Origin: Bacteroidota bacterium
Lineage (GTDB): Bacteria; Bacteroidota; Bacteroidia; Bacteroidales; VadinHA17
Assembly: GCA_025350595.1 (NCBI GenBank)
Contig: JANXXP010000187.1
Coordinates: forward strand, 1-57,821
DNA length: 57,821 nucleotides
Direction: 5' to 3'
The notes beneath the pieces were generated by a model. The model saw only the letters and a program-made list of their open reading frames with translations, was not told the origin of the DNA and ran no database searches. The first letter of the stretch is position 1; every line of letters starts with the position of its first letter. The translations under genes and the position numbers were made by a program. Positions 1 through 9,853 of the stretch are shown in pieces.

Positions 1-660
1 ACTCAATGCCACCTGGTTTAATTGAATTGTAGCGCCAGACATAACATCAAAATTATATTTTTTGTTACTCCTGGCTGCCAGAAATCCCATAAAGCCAAGA
101 AATGGTAATGTTGCAAGATTTTTCAGGACTTCGCGACGCGATCCCGAATATCCTTTCTGGTCCTTCACGGACTGGTGACCTGTCTTTGGTTTCCTGAGAA
201 TCTCAATCACCTTGTCGATTCCATATCCTCTTTCGTTATAAAATACCAGGACAAGTAATACTATTGTCTCGATAAATAATTTGTCAACAATATACAGATG
301 ACCCTCGCCAATATTAAAAAGCGAGGCGCCGAAGGGAGGGTAGGCAAAATAGTACATAGTCAACATTGCGGCACCGGCAATAGCGGCAATCCTGGTAAAA
401 ATACCCAGAAACAATGCTATGCCTATTAGCAACAGCCCGTACATGTTTAGTATATCAATCACTTTCAGAAGACCCGGAGAAGCTGCCATTGAGTGATATA
501 AGCCTGACAGTGGTCCGGTGGAGTTGGAGAGATATGAATATGAACTCCAGTTGGAGATGGCAAGCTTTGAAATCCCTTCATACAAAAAATGCCAACCAAC
601 TGCCATCCTGAGAGCGGATATTAAAAGCTTTTTCCAGTCAATCTGAGACAAATTTTTCAT
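1..660 (-). CDS. DoxX-family membrane protein with internal Tat-like motif (partial, runs off left edge)
   Basis: An open minus-strand frame starts at an ATG at 660 and stays open to the window edge, giving 220 residues without a stop. The first ~150 residues have the DoxX layout: an N-terminal amphipathic start (MKNLSQIDWKKLLISALRMA), a G-W-H-F-L-Y-E-G-I-S-K-L segment typical of DoxX/quinol-oxidase-associated proteins, then three hydrophobic helices. After a charged linker, around residues 172-195, comes S-R-R-E-V-L-K-N-L followed by a hydrophobic stretch, which resembles a twin-arginine signal inside the protein. The part beyond it is cut off, so a fused exported domain is possible but unseen. 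It is divergent from a Tat-exported Gfo/Idh/MocA gene, sharing a 170-bp intergenic region. DoxX proteins are linked to quinone-dependent electron transfer; a role as electron acceptor for the neighbouring oxidoreductases is inference. Confidence 0.75.
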   Translation of the reverse strand, partial: MKNLSQIDWKKLLISALRMAVGWHFLYEGISKLAISNWSSYSYLSNSTGPLSGLYHSMAASPGLLKVIDILNMYGLLLIGIALFLGIFTRIAAIAGAAMLTMYYFAYPPFGASLFNIGEGHLYIVDKLFIETIVLLVLVFYNERGYGIDKVIEILRKPKTGHQSVKDQKGYSGSRREVLKNLATLPFLGFMGFLAARSNKKYNFDVMSGATIQLNQVALS

Positions 661-830
661 TTGAAATCCGGTTTTTATGTATTAAAATTATTGATAACCC
701 AATTATGCAAAACTTAAACATCCATAAACATACAACATTTTTTAAAATGATTAACCTTTTGATGGTATTTGAGAGCCGGTCGGTTTTTATTACTATTTTT
801 GATAATGCAAGACTGTAATTTTCAATGTAT

Positions 831-2108
831 ATGAAAAGAAGAAAATTTATCCGGATCACTTCCGCCGGATCGGCTGCCTTGGCAGCAAATCTCTTTATTC
901 CCGTATTCGGGCAGGAGAAAAAGCTAAAGATAGGGCTCATCGGCTCGGGCTGGTATGGTATGGTTATAGCTAAAGCTGCCCTGAAGGTAGGTGGAGTTGA
1001 AGTGACAGCTGTCTGTGATGTTGATTCTGACCACCTTAACAACAGCGCAAGTGAGCTTGAGAAGCTACAGGGGTCAAAACCCAGAGCGTTTAAGTATTAC
1101 ACAGATCTTCTTGATATGAAGGGACTTGACGCTCTCTTTATCGGCACACCTCCTCACTGGCATGCCCTCATTTTCATTGCAGCTTGTGAAAAGGGTCTGG
1201 ATATTTATTGTGAGAAACCTCTGTCGTACGATATACAGGAAGGACTGGCTATGATAAATGCCGCCAATAAGGCAGGCAACATCATACAGATTGGATTCCA
1301 GCGTAGGCAAAGCGAAGCATTCAGGAAAGCAAAGGAACTTATTGACAGCGGAAGGATCGGAAATATTCACCAGGTCAATGCCCAGATACATTATATTCCT
1401 GAATTGAAGGCTACAACTGTCCAGCCACCGCCGCCTTCACTCGACTGGGAGGAGTGGTGCGGACCTGCTCCAAAACTTGACTACTGCCCCAATATTGGCC
1501 ATATAGCCTGGAGACTCGAAAAGGAGTATGGTAATGGCCATCTTGCGGACTGGGGCATTCATCACATAGATATTATCAGATATATCATGGGTGAGGGAAT
1601 GCCTGAGAAGATCTATTCATCAGGGGGAATTTTTGAACTGAAGGGCAAGATTACCACCCCCGATACCCTGATTTCTGAAATGACTTTTAAATGCGCTCCT
1701 GTTGTATGGCAGCACAGACTCTGGGGTAAAGGTGATGTAAACGGGGAGTACAATAACGGGATATTTTTCCATGGAGAAAAAGGGACCTTATTTGCCACTG
1801 ATTCAGGTATTTCTATTTTCGATGCGGGTAATAACGGGAAAAGGGAAGATATGTCAATTCCTACAGAATCCATGCAGGAGAATCATATGAAAAACTTTGT
1901 TGATGCCGTCCGGTTAAAAGATAAAAAACTTATTATCTGTACTCCTGAAGATGCTTTTAAATCTACAGCAACGGTTCAGCTTGCAATGATCTCATATAAT
2001 ACCGGGTCGACTGTAAACTGGGATGTTCAGAAGAAAGAGATAACTGACAACCCGCAAGCCTCGAAGCTTCTCAGGAGGGAGTACAGGGGGAAATATATTC
2101 ACCCATAA
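831..2108 (+). CDS. Gfo/Idh/MocA-family oxidoreductase, Tat-exported
   Basis: Probable NAD(P)-dependent sugar or polyol oxidoreductase acting in the periplasm. The N-terminus (MKRRKFIRITSAGSAALAAN) is a twin-arginine signal. A Rossmann fold follows with the G-L-I-G-S-G-W-Y-G nucleotide-binding loop, then the family's E-K-P motif (Lys129 from this start), and a C-terminal half with W-G-I-H-H-I-D typical of the substrate-binding domain. Length (425 residues) is normal. An ATG six bases upstream (825) is possible, but the start at 831 places the twin arginines correctly. Downstream lies a hairpin and then a Tat-exported FAD oxidoreductase. Many Tat-type members of this family in Bacteroidota hold their cofactor tightly. 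Family assignment is firm; the substrate cannot be read from sequence. Confidence 0.9.
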   Translation: MKRRKFIRITSAGSAALAANLFIPVFGQEKKLKIGLIGSGWYGMVIAKAALKVGGVEVTAVCDVDSDHLNNSASELEKLQGSKPRAFKYYTDLLDMKGLDALFIGTPPHWHALIFIAACEKGLDIYCEKPLSYDIQEGLAMINAANKAGNIIQIGFQRRQSEAFRKAKELIDSGRIGNIHQVNAQIHYIPELKATTVQPPPPSLDWEEWCGPAPKLDYCPNIGHIAWRLEKEYGNGHLADWGIHHIDIIRYIMGEGMPEKIYSSGGIFELKGKITTPDTLISEMTFKCAPVVWQHRLWGKGDVNGEYNNGIFFHGEKGTLFATDSGISIFDAGNNGKREDMSIPTESMQENHMKNFVDAVRLKDKKLIICTPEDAFKSTATVQLAMISYNTGSTVNWDVQKKEITDNPQASKLLRREYRGKYIHP

Positions 2109-2114
2109 AACAGA

Positions 2115-2140
2115 TGTGGCGTAATTCTCACTACGCCACA
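2115..2140 (+). terminator. Perfect 9-bp hairpin after the Gfo/Idh gene
   Basis: TGTGGCGTA at 2115-2123 pairs perfectly with TACGCCACA at 2132-2140 around an 8-base loop, starting 7 bases after the upstream stop codon. There is no clean T-tract after it, so it may be a weak terminator or a 3'-end stabiliser rather than a canonical intrinsic terminator. Confidence 0.5.
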
Positions 2141-2258
2141 ACGCATTTATTATAAAACTAATTACCCCTATGGTTTTATATAATCAGAAACAAAAAACTA
2201 ATTCTTTTGTTCGAAGGAAACCCTTATCGGATATTTCCAAAATAAAAAATAACTCAGA

Positions 2259-3635
2259 ATGAAAAAAGTAAAAATCAACCGGAGAATATTTCTAAATAAT
2301 TCCCTTGCTGCAGGTGCATTTTCTTTATTTGGAGGGACAGCTGCCGGTAAATTCCCGGGAGCTGACTTTGTACTTCCTGATGATCAATACAAAGAACCGG
2401 CTAAAGCGCTTCCAGTTTATGGGAGGTACGATGTAATTGTCGTGGGAGGAGGGCCTGCAGGATTTGCTGCTGCCCTTGCCAGTGTACGAAATGGCGCCAG
2501 AACTTTGATAATTGAAAGATTCCCATTTTTTGGAGGTACAGCAACAGCCTCGCTTATGCTGAATATAAATGGTTTCCGGAACCAGGTCAAACCGGATGGA
2601 CTGCAGACAAGCAAAGGTATCCCTGAGGAAGTTATCCTCCGACTTAAGGAAATAGACGGCCTGGGAATATCCAGTTATAAGCAGGAACAATATTCGGGTG
2701 AAAAGGGCAGACTGACTTACAGTTATGCCATAGATGGCGAGAAAACCAAATATATTCTCACAAAAATGCTCTATGATGAGGGAGTGCATATCCTTTTTCA
2801 TACGCTTTTTGCAGATGTTATTATGGATGGAGATAACATTACGGGCATTATCATTGAAAACATTTCGGGAAGGCAGGCAATTTTCGGAAAAGTGGTTGTT
2901 GATGCAAGCGGAGATGCTGCGGTGTCGTACAAGGCAGGTGTTCCGTATTGGAAAGCGAATCTGAAGACCGGTAAGCATCTGCCCAATTGCCTAATGTACA
3001 AGGTCAGTATCGATCCCCAATATGCTGAAAAACTAGGAGGTCCAAGAACCAATAACTCACTGCTTTTATGGGGTCCGGTCTCAGAAACGGATGGAGTGGA
3101 TGCGGATGACCTGACAAAAGGTGAGATAGAGTCGAGATTGAAAGTATTCGAACATTTTAAAAACAATCAGAAAAGCCGTGCTCCCTTACTGAATGGAGCT
3201 TACATAACTGAAACTGCTCCTCATCTGGGAATCAGGCAAACACGTTTTATTGAAGGACTCTTTAAAACTACTGCTGATGATGCTATTCAGGGCAGGAAAT
3301 TTGATGATTCCATAGCAATGTCCGCCTGTCCGATAATAAGCTATTATGGATACAGACGTTATCTTGAGCACGAAGGGTATGAGATTCCTTATCGCTGTTT
3401 ATTGCCGCAAAAGGTCGAAGGATTAATTGTTGCGGGACGATGTATCTCTTCCGATCAGCAATCATATGAATCCTGGCGGGCTATGGCTCCCACTATGTCG
3501 ATCGGGGAGGCAGCCGGAACTTCAGCCGCCCTCTGTGTAAAAGCACGAAAATCACCTAAGGAGCTGGATGTGGAAATGCTCAGGGATCAGTTAATCAGAC
3601 AGGGTGCTGAAATCGGGCAGAATAAGAAGGATTAG
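2259..3635 (+). CDS. FAD-dependent oxidoreductase (FAD_oxidored type), Tat-exported
   Basis: Flavoprotein of the FAD_oxidored family, 458 residues. The N-terminus has a twin-arginine-type leader (INRRIFLNNSLAAGAF). A Rossmann dinucleotide-binding loop V-G-G-G-P-A-G-F-A-A-A follows at about residues 62-72, ending in the acidic E-R that contacts the FAD ribose. The C-terminal part has G-L-I-V-A-G-R-C-I-S and an M-S-I-G-E-A-A-G-T-S-A-A segment, the usual second FAD-binding region. It lies downstream of the Gfo/Idh gene, separated by a hairpin, and converges on the AraC-family gene. Related proteins occur in many Bacteroidota and Planctomycetes sugar loci with unknown substrates. A role in oxidising a sugar or inositol released by the PUL is inference. 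Confidence 0.85.
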   Translation: MKKVKINRRIFLNNSLAAGAFSLFGGTAAGKFPGADFVLPDDQYKEPAKALPVYGRYDVIVVGGGPAGFAAALASVRNGARTLIIERFPFFGGTATASLMLNINGFRNQVKPDGLQTSKGIPEEVILRLKEIDGLGISSYKQEQYSGEKGRLTYSYAIDGEKTKYILTKMLYDEGVHILFHTLFADVIMDGDNITGIIIENISGRQAIFGKVVVDASGDAAVSYKAGVPYWKANLKTGKHLPNCLMYKVSIDPQYAEKLGGPRTNNSLLLWGPVSETDGVDADDLTKGEIESRLKVFEHFKNNQKSRAPLLNGAYITETAPHLGIRQTRFIEGLFKTTADDAIQGRKFDDSIAMSACPIISYYGYRRYLEHEGYEIPYRCLLPQKVEGLIVAGRCISSDQQSYESWRAMAPTMSIGEAAGTSAALCVKARKSPKELDVEMLRDQLIRQGAEIGQNKKD

Positions 3636-3682
3636 GATATGTTCAATAGAAAATAAAATTGGTGGGTGCTTATAACCTTTTT

Positions 3683-4558
3683 TTAGGCTCCATTTTTTAA
3701 ATATTGCTTTGCATACTCACCTGCAGTGACTCCTGTGATTTCTTTAAACGTCCGGTTAAAATGTGAGATATTATTATATCCTGTTGAATAGCATATTTCC
3801 GTAATAGTAATATCTCTGTTTATCAGCAATTTGCATGCATTAGCTATTCTTATTTCATTTATAAATTGAGAACAGGTTTTGTGGGTCCTGCTTTTAAAGT
3901 ACCGGCAAAAAGATGCCTTATTAAGATTGACAAGACCGGCAAGCTCTTCAAGCTTAAATTCTTTGGTGTAGTTTTCCATTAAAAAACTCATTACCCTGTT
4001 AATCCTTTCCTTATCGGGAATATTAACCGGACTGGTGTAGCCTATGCCTGAGAGCAAGGTAAATCCCCTGGCATTTGATAATGCATTCAGCGTTTCTAAA
4101 AATAATATTATCCTCTCGAAGCCGGAAGAATTGTAAACCCGTTTGATCAGCTCGGATATTTGTTTATGCTCTTTACCTTTAATTAATATGCCCTGCTGTC
4201 CAAGAATAAAGAGTTTTTTAATATTTGCAGATTCATATATGTCAAAAAAATTTTTACCCAGTGCATCCTCCGTGAACTGGATCACATAAACATCTACCAT
4301 TAAGTCTTTATCGCCTTTATAAAAATCATGATCGTTTCTCCACACATGAGGCAGATTTGGACTGATGAACATTAAATCTCCATCTCCGAAATGGCCTACA
4401 TGATTTCCCATAAAACGGATGCCATAGCTTCTTTCAACAAATATTATCTCAGCCTCGGGATGATAATGCCATGGATAGTCCATATAAGGGACAATCTCCC
4501 GTTTTACGAATATTGAGGACGATAGATTCGGTATTACTTTTTCAAGTTTAGCTTTCAT
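3683..4558 (-). CDS. AraC-family transcriptional regulator
   Basis: A 291-residue regulator. The N-terminal ~130 residues form a cupin-like sensor (W-H-Y-H-P-E-A-E near residue 30, then L-P-H-V-W-R), the usual sugar-sensing half. The C-terminal ~95 residues carry the two helix-turn-helix motifs of the AraC/XylS fold: L-E-E-L-A-G-L-V-N-L-N-K-A-S-F-C-R-Y-F-K, and I-T-E-I-C-Y-S-T-G-Y-N-N-I-S-H-F-N-R-T-F-K. It is divergent from susC1, and the 181-bp intergenic region holds the best copy of a 21-bp-spaced direct repeat (4605-4638) that recurs elsewhere in the window. The inference is that this protein binds those sites and activates the locus. It is the only DNA-binding regulator seen; there is no hybrid two-component sensor or anti-sigma pair. 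Confidence 0.92.
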   Translation of the reverse strand: MKAKLEKVIPNLSSSIFVKREIVPYMDYPWHYHPEAEIIFVERSYGIRFMGNHVGHFGDGDLMFISPNLPHVWRNDHDFYKGDKDLMVDVYVIQFTEDALGKNFFDIYESANIKKLFILGQQGILIKGKEHKQISELIKRVYNSSGFERIILFLETLNALSNARGFTLLSGIGYTSPVNIPDKERINRVMSFLMENYTKEFKLEELAGLVNLNKASFCRYFKSRTHKTCSQFINEIRIANACKLLINRDITITEICYSTGYNNISHFNRTFKEITGVTAGEYAKQYLKNGA

Positions 4559-4604
4559 ATATGGTAACTAATTGTGACAAAAACCGAATTTACGAGTAAA
4601 TATA

Positions 4605-4638
4605 TGCAAATATAGTGTCATGAATTGAAAATACAGTA
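4605..4638 (+). promoter_or_regulatory. Operator A: 21-bp-spaced direct repeat, likely AraC-family site for susC1
   Basis: TGCAAATATAGTG (4605-4617) is repeated as TGAAAATACAGTA (4626-4638), starts exactly 21 bp apart. The spacing puts both half-sites on the same face of the helix, as in AraC-family operators. It lies 102 bp upstream of the susC1 ATG and 47 bp from the divergent regulator start. Equivalent pairs with the same spacing and orientation lie at 27884-27917 and 45399-45432. Confidence 0.75.
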
Positions 4639-4739
4639 GTTTCTTATTAAACTCTGATGATCTAATTTTCATTTCTTGAATGAGATTATTTCAATTTTTC
4701 AAAGACGAGCTCATTAATAGCCTATTAACTTAAAAGCTT

Positions 4740-7700
4740 ATGAAAAGAAATGAACCAAACGGAGAACCGCTTCATCGTTCTCCCTTGAAAACAATTTTGA
4801 TCATGGGTATAGCTTTAGTCCTCCTGATCCCAAAAATCTTGCAGGCACATGAAAACTATACCGTTGTGAACTTTCCTTTGGCTGATCTGGCATTCACATC
4901 ATTACCTGCCAGTACGATGGTGCCGGCAGAAGAACAGCAGCGCAAAATAAGCGGTACTGTAACTGATGTTAATAGTGGTGAATTACTCGCCGGTGTTAAT
5001 GTGCTTATTGAAGGTACAACTGTTGGCGCAAACACTGGTGCAGATGGCAAATACACTATCCAGACCAATGAAGCAAACGGAGTGCTGGTGTTTTCCTTTA
5101 TAGGATATACCACCCAGAAAGTATCTTTTTCCGGACAGGCAGTTGTTGACGTAAAACTGTCAACAGAAACAAAGCTTATGGATGAGATTGTTGTTGTCGG
5201 CTATGGATCACAGAAAAAAATTAATGTCACTGGTTCCGTCGCCACAATTTCAGGAACTGAGATTAAATCATTACCTGTAAAGGATGTCGGTACAGCATTG
5301 GTAGGAAGGCTGCCGGGCATAATTGCAGTTAACCCGGGTGGAGTACCTGGACAAAATTCTCCTGCGGTATCCATAAGGGGTTTTTCCAATATGCTTATAA
5401 TAGTTGATGGCGTTGAATACCCCTTTGGCTGGGACCAGATAGATATGTCGGACATCGAAAATGTTTCTGTCTTGAAAGATGCCTCTGCATCGATATACGG
5501 AGCAAGGGCAGGCAATGGCGTGCTGCTTATTACAACCAAACATGGAAAATCAGAAACACCCACATTTAATTTTAATGCTTCCTATGGTTTTGAATCACCA
5601 ACACGTATGCCACATCCGGTCAACGCTTCCACATTTGCACGTATGTCGAACGAAGCCGGGCTTACAACATGGACTCAGGAACAAATTGATAAATTCAAAA
5701 ATGGTACGGATCCGGCCTATCCAAATACAGACTGGTATGGAGAAGTCTTTAACAAGACATCACCCATATCAAAGTATAATCTCAGTTCAACAGGGGGATC
5801 TGACAAGTTGAATTATTTCTTTTCCGTAGGCTATTTTAATAATGGCGGGATGTTAAAAAGCGGTGATCTTGACTATAATCGGATTAATTTTCGGTCTAAT
5901 GTAGAAGCAAAGGTCGCCAGGGGATTTACAGCTTCTGTCAAAATCGGGGTAAGACAGGAAAAGATATCAGCTCCTGCAGCTTCACAATCTCAATCAAATG
6001 ACATAAATAATCTGTTCTGGCTGGTTTTGCAGGATGCTAATTTTGCGCAGCCGACATTCCCGGCTCATTATCCGGATCCGACAAAGTTATCCTTTACGGG
6101 GCACAGTTCAACCCAGCCTATTGGCAGATCGAACAAGAGCTTCTCAGGATATACAAATGATGATACAAAATACCTGGATGGTGAAATAAACTTAAAATAT
6201 GAAACGCCTTTCTTACAAGGATTATCTGCCAGAGCTAACTTCTCCACCAATAATTCATTTTCCTATACCAAACAATTTGGGAAGCAATTTTTTTATTGGA
6301 ACCATGACCCTGCAACCGATATATATTCAAATCCGATGCCCGCTCAGCAATCAGAAAATCTTGACAGGGAAACTATGTACAGATATTCCCAGATTACTTC
6401 ACAGATACAGCTGAATTATGATAAGACAATAGGAGTCCATTCAATAAATGCTCTTTTTCTTGGTGAGTATATTGATTATGGAAACAATACTTTCTATGGT
6501 TTCAGGAAAAATTATCTCAGTACTGCTGTTGAGCAGCTTTTTGCAGGAGGTGATGCAGATAAAGATGCTTCTGGTACCCAGTACCAGGATGGCCGTATAG
6601 GTTATGCAGGACGTATTAATTATGCCTACGCCGGTAAATATCTTGCCGAAGTGACTGTTCGTTATGATGCATCATCGAGATACGCCTCGGACAAAAGGTG
6701 GGGGACATTTCCAAGTATTTCTCTTGGATGGCGCCTGTCTCAAGAACAATTTATAAAGAATATATCGGCTATAAATAATCTTAAGTTAAGAGCCTCGATG
6801 GGAAAAGCGGGAAGTGATGCTGACGTGCCGGCTTATTCGTATATAGCCGGCTATGTTTATGGATTGGGAAATGTTTTTGGAACTTCAATTAATAAGGGTA
6901 TTATATCAACCGGTATTCCAAATCCAAATTTAACCTGGCAAACATCCACCAACTATAATCTGGGTCTCGATGGCGGTTTCTGGAAAAATTTACTGTCGTT
7001 CGAATTTGATGTGTTTTACCGAAGGGTTGAAAATGTAGCTGGACAGAGGAGCAAATCCATTCCTATTACTTTTGGAGCAGGGCTGCCCCAGGAACCTATA
7101 AATAGTTTTGATGACAGAGGATTTGAATTGACTTTGAGGCATGAAAATAGTATTGGTGAAATCAGATATTCCCTTAGCGGTATGTTAACCTATGCAAGGT
7201 CGAAATGGATACACTATGATGAACCCATTTATCCGGATGCAGCTACAAGGGAACGTCTCGGGTATTCGGGTATGTGGAAAAACAGGCTTATCGGATATAA
7301 AGCACTGGGGCTCTTCCAGACCCAGTCCGAAATAGATAATTGGGCCGATCAGGACACACAGCGTAATGCAACCATCAAACCTGGTGACATAAAATATGAA
7401 GATTACAACAAGGATGGGGTAGTGGATTTCAAGGACGAGCATGAAATAGGAAAGGGTTATGTTCCCGACATTATGTTTTCATTCAACCTGACTCTGGAAT
7501 ATAAAGGATTCGATTTCAATGCATTATTTCAGGGCGCTTCAGGTTTCAATGGCTATGCTCATCAGCTTCCGTTTGAAAACGGGACTGTTCCCTTTACTTA
7601 TATGACTGATTACTGGACACCAGAGAATACCGGTGCGAAATATCCAAGGTTAGTGAGCGGGGAGGCTGAAAATAACAAGAAGTTCTCATCATTCTGGCTT

Positions 7701-7967
7701 ATGAATGCCACCTATCTTCGTCTTAAAAACGTTACTCTGGGTTACACCCTTCCAAAAAGCGTATCTGAAAAGCTAAAAATCAGATCATGTCGTATTTTCA
7801 TAACAGGATTGAATATGCTTACTTTTGATAATGTATATCCATTAGATCCCGAAGCAAGTATCAGTAAGCTAAATCCGAATGGAGGTCCCACTTTCACGGG
7901 TGGCAATGGAGGATACAATTATCCCCTGATGAAAAACTTTCAGGGAGGTATAGATCTAAATTTTTAA
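4740..7967 (+). CDS. SusC-like TonB-dependent outer-membrane transporter 1
   Basis: A 1075-residue glycan importer of the outer membrane. A long N-terminal leader is followed by a carboxypeptidase-regulatory-like beta-sandwich at about residues 68-145 (K-I-S-G-T-V-T-D through F-I-G-Y-T-T-Q), a TonB-box-like D-E-I-V-V-V-G-Y-G, a plug domain with S-I-R-G-F and L-K-D-A-S-A-S-I-Y-G-A-R-A, and a C-terminal beta-barrel ending in aromatic-rich strands (G-G-I-D-L-N-F at the end). There is no STN domain, so signalling to an anti-sigma factor is not expected. The partner SusD starts 93 bp downstream. Control is likely through operator A and the divergent AraC-family regulator. An arabinofuranose-containing substrate is inferred from the GH51 genes that follow. 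Confidence 0.95.
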   Translation: MKRNEPNGEPLHRSPLKTILIMGIALVLLIPKILQAHENYTVVNFPLADLAFTSLPASTMVPAEEQQRKISGTVTDVNSGELLAGVNVLIEGTTVGANTGADGKYTIQTNEANGVLVFSFIGYTTQKVSFSGQAVVDVKLSTETKLMDEIVVVGYGSQKKINVTGSVATISGTEIKSLPVKDVGTALVGRLPGIIAVNPGGVPGQNSPAVSIRGFSNMLIIVDGVEYPFGWDQIDMSDIENVSVLKDASASIYGARAGNGVLLITTKHGKSETPTFNFNASYGFESPTRMPHPVNASTFARMSNEAGLTTWTQEQIDKFKNGTDPAYPNTDWYGEVFNKTSPISKYNLSSTGGSDKLNYFFSVGYFNNGGMLKSGDLDYNRINFRSNVEAKVARGFTASVKIGVRQEKISAPAASQSQSNDINNLFWLVLQDANFAQPTFPAHYPDPTKLSFTGHSSTQPIGRSNKSFSGYTNDDTKYLDGEINLKYETPFLQGLSARANFSTNNSFSYTKQFGKQFFYWNHDPATDIYSNPMPAQQSENLDRETMYRYSQITSQIQLNYDKTIGVHSINALFLGEYIDYGNNTFYGFRKNYLSTAVEQLFAGGDADKDASGTQYQDGRIGYAGRINYAYAGKYLAEVTVRYDASSRYASDKRWGTFPSISLGWRLSQEQFIKNISAINNLKLRASMGKAGSDADVPAYSYIAGYVYGLGNVFGTSINKGIISTGIPNPNLTWQTSTNYNLGLDGGFWKNLLSFEFDVFYRRVENVAGQRSKSIPITFGAGLPQEPINSFDDRGFELTLRHENSIGEIRYSLSGMLTYARSKWIHYDEPIYPDAATRERLGYSGMWKNRLIGYKALGLFQTQSEIDNWADQDTQRNATIKPGDIKYEDYNKDGVVDFKDEHEIGKGYVPDIMFSFNLTLEYKGFDFNALFQGASGFNGYAHQLPFENGTVPFTYMTDYWTPENTGAKYPRLVSGEAENNKKFSSFWLMNATYLRLKNVTLGYTLPKSVSEKLKIRSCRIFITGLNMLTFDNVYPLDPEASISKLNPNGGPTFTGGNGGYNYPLMKNFQGGIDLNF

Positions 7968-8060
7968 CTATTATTTCTTCATTTATACTATTCGGGAAAG
8001 ACAATGATCAGATTGGATGAAGTTTTAATAACGTAATATAAATAAATAAAATAATCAGAT

Positions 8061-9824
8061 ATGAAAAATTCCATAAAAACTATAATATCTTTTCTTTTGG
8101 TGATGCTCTTTGCACAGAGTTGCCAGAATAAGCTTCTTGATAAAGAACCATTAGACATTATTTCTGATGCAGTGGTTTGGGATGACCCTGCTTTAACGGG
8201 TGCCTACATGGCCAACCTATACGGCCGCATAACTCCTTTGGCCGGATTATATGGAACTAATATTTTTGGAGGTTATGATGACTTTAATGTTTTCGCTTCC
8301 ATTGTCGCCTCAGGTGAGGGATGCACCAATTTACCATGGAATCTGACTCTCATAGGGCAGGGTATATTGAATGGTTCAGGAGGTGAGCTGGAATATTTTG
8401 ATTATGCAATTATTCGAGACATTAATATTTTTCTCATAAATCTTAAAAGAGGAAAAAATACGGCAGATCTAAAGACCCAGTACAATGCTCAGGCAAGATT
8501 TTTGAGAGCCTTTGTCTATTTTGAAATGGTGAAGCGATATGGAGGAGTTCCAATAATAATGACTCCCCAATCCATTGATGCCGATTCTGCCACCTTATTT
8601 GTCAAGCGAAATAAAGAGCAGGAAGTATATGACCTGATAGGTAAAGAATGCGATACTATTTCAACTATTCTTCCGGCTACAGATCAGCCGGGAAGAGTAA
8701 CAAAATATGGTGCGCTTGCCCTGAAAAGCAGGGCTATGCTTTATGCTGCAAGCATTGCAAAATACGGAACAGTGCAACTGGATGGAGTAGTGGGGATTCC
8801 TGCATCCGAGGCAAATAAATACTGGCAAGCTTCACTGGATGCTTCTAAGAAAATCATAGATGACGGACAATTTGCACTGTTTAATAAATACCCTGATAAA
8901 GCTTTTAACTATCAGAGTATATTCCTGGAAAAAGATAACATTGAGGTAATTCTGGCTAAAAAGTTTTTTGATATTAATTATGGTCATAGCTGGGACGATT
9001 TTGAAAATCCTAATGGCAATTACACCTATTGGGGTTGTACCTACTCTCCGAGTGCTCAAATGGTAGACTCATATGATATGCTTGATGGATCTGATGGCAA
9101 AATCGACTGGCAGAATTTAAAAGGATACCTCAGGCCTATTATGTTAAAAAAGGATCCAAGGTGCGAAGCATCAATAATGTACAACGGCACTCCGTGGATT
9201 GGGAACAGGGATACGGTAGCCCTCTGGAAAGGTGTTTATAGCGAAACCGGTGAAAAACTGCTTACTGAGTATGCTACTTATAATGGCAGAGATGTTGTTG
9301 GATTGGATGAAACTACATTTCAGCGGCCTTCAACCGGCTTCCTCCTGAAGAAATTCCTTGATCCGACTCATAAGTTTCCCATTACAAACTCCTCATATCA
9401 GGACTGGCTTACGTTCCGTTATGCGGAGATCCTCCTGAATTATGCTGAAGCTTCATTTGAGCTGAATGGTCCAAATGCCGATAATCTGAATGCTGTTAAC
9501 CAGATCAGGGACAGAGCCGGTGTAGCAGTTTTGTCGTCAATAACCCTTGACAAGATTCGTCATGAACGGAGGATTGAGCTGGCATTTGAGGAACATACCT
9601 TCTATGATTTAAGACGCTGGAGGGTGGCAGACCAGGAATTGAATACCAACAGGTTAGCTGCTTTTGCATACTGGCATTTTAATACAACGCCTAACCAGTA
9701 CGAATATGAAGTTTCTAATGCAGAAACTTTTAACCGCGTATGGAAATCGGCATATAATTACCTCCCGATAAATGAAACCAGAATTAATAATAATCCTAAT
9801 TTGGTAGAAAATCCTGGTTATTGA
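8061..9824 (+). CDS. SusD/RagB-like glycan-binding lipoprotein 1
   Basis: A 587-residue surface glycan-binding lipoprotein, partner of SusC1. The lipobox is F-A-Q-S-C, with the lipidated Cys near residue 21. The fold is the usual alpha-helical TPR scaffold: A-R-F-L-R-A-F-V-Y-F-E-M-V-K-R-Y-G-G-V-P is the conserved helix pair, and R-H-E-R-R-I-E-L-A-F-E-E-H-T-F-Y-D-L-R-R-W is the C-terminal family signature. The end N-P-N-L-V-E-N-P-G-Y is the typical SusD terminus. It is followed by a hairpin that probably lowers readthrough into the GH51 gene. Confidence 0.95.
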   Translation: MKNSIKTIISFLLVMLFAQSCQNKLLDKEPLDIISDAVVWDDPALTGAYMANLYGRITPLAGLYGTNIFGGYDDFNVFASIVASGEGCTNLPWNLTLIGQGILNGSGGELEYFDYAIIRDINIFLINLKRGKNTADLKTQYNAQARFLRAFVYFEMVKRYGGVPIIMTPQSIDADSATLFVKRNKEQEVYDLIGKECDTISTILPATDQPGRVTKYGALALKSRAMLYAASIAKYGTVQLDGVVGIPASEANKYWQASLDASKKIIDDGQFALFNKYPDKAFNYQSIFLEKDNIEVILAKKFFDINYGHSWDDFENPNGNYTYWGCTYSPSAQMVDSYDMLDGSDGKIDWQNLKGYLRPIMLKKDPRCEASIMYNGTPWIGNRDTVALWKGVYSETGEKLLTEYATYNGRDVVGLDETTFQRPSTGFLLKKFLDPTHKFPITNSSYQDWLTFRYAEILLNYAEASFELNGPNADNLNAVNQIRDRAGVAVLSSITLDKIRHERRIELAFEEHTFYDLRRWRVADQELNTNRLAAFAYWHFNTTPNQYEYEVSNAETFNRVWKSAYNYLPINETRINNNPNLVENPGY

Positions 9825-9853
9825 ACTAACTTATTGAACAAAGCAATGAATTG

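Noticed and set aside
705-760. TATGCAAAAC upstream of the Gfo/Idh gene as another operator copy
   Set aside because: The first half is only partly similar and there is no second half-site 21 bp away.
2325-2978. A 217-codon minus-strand open frame
   Set aside because: Antisense to the FAD oxidoreductase with its clear Rossmann motif; its translation has no family features.
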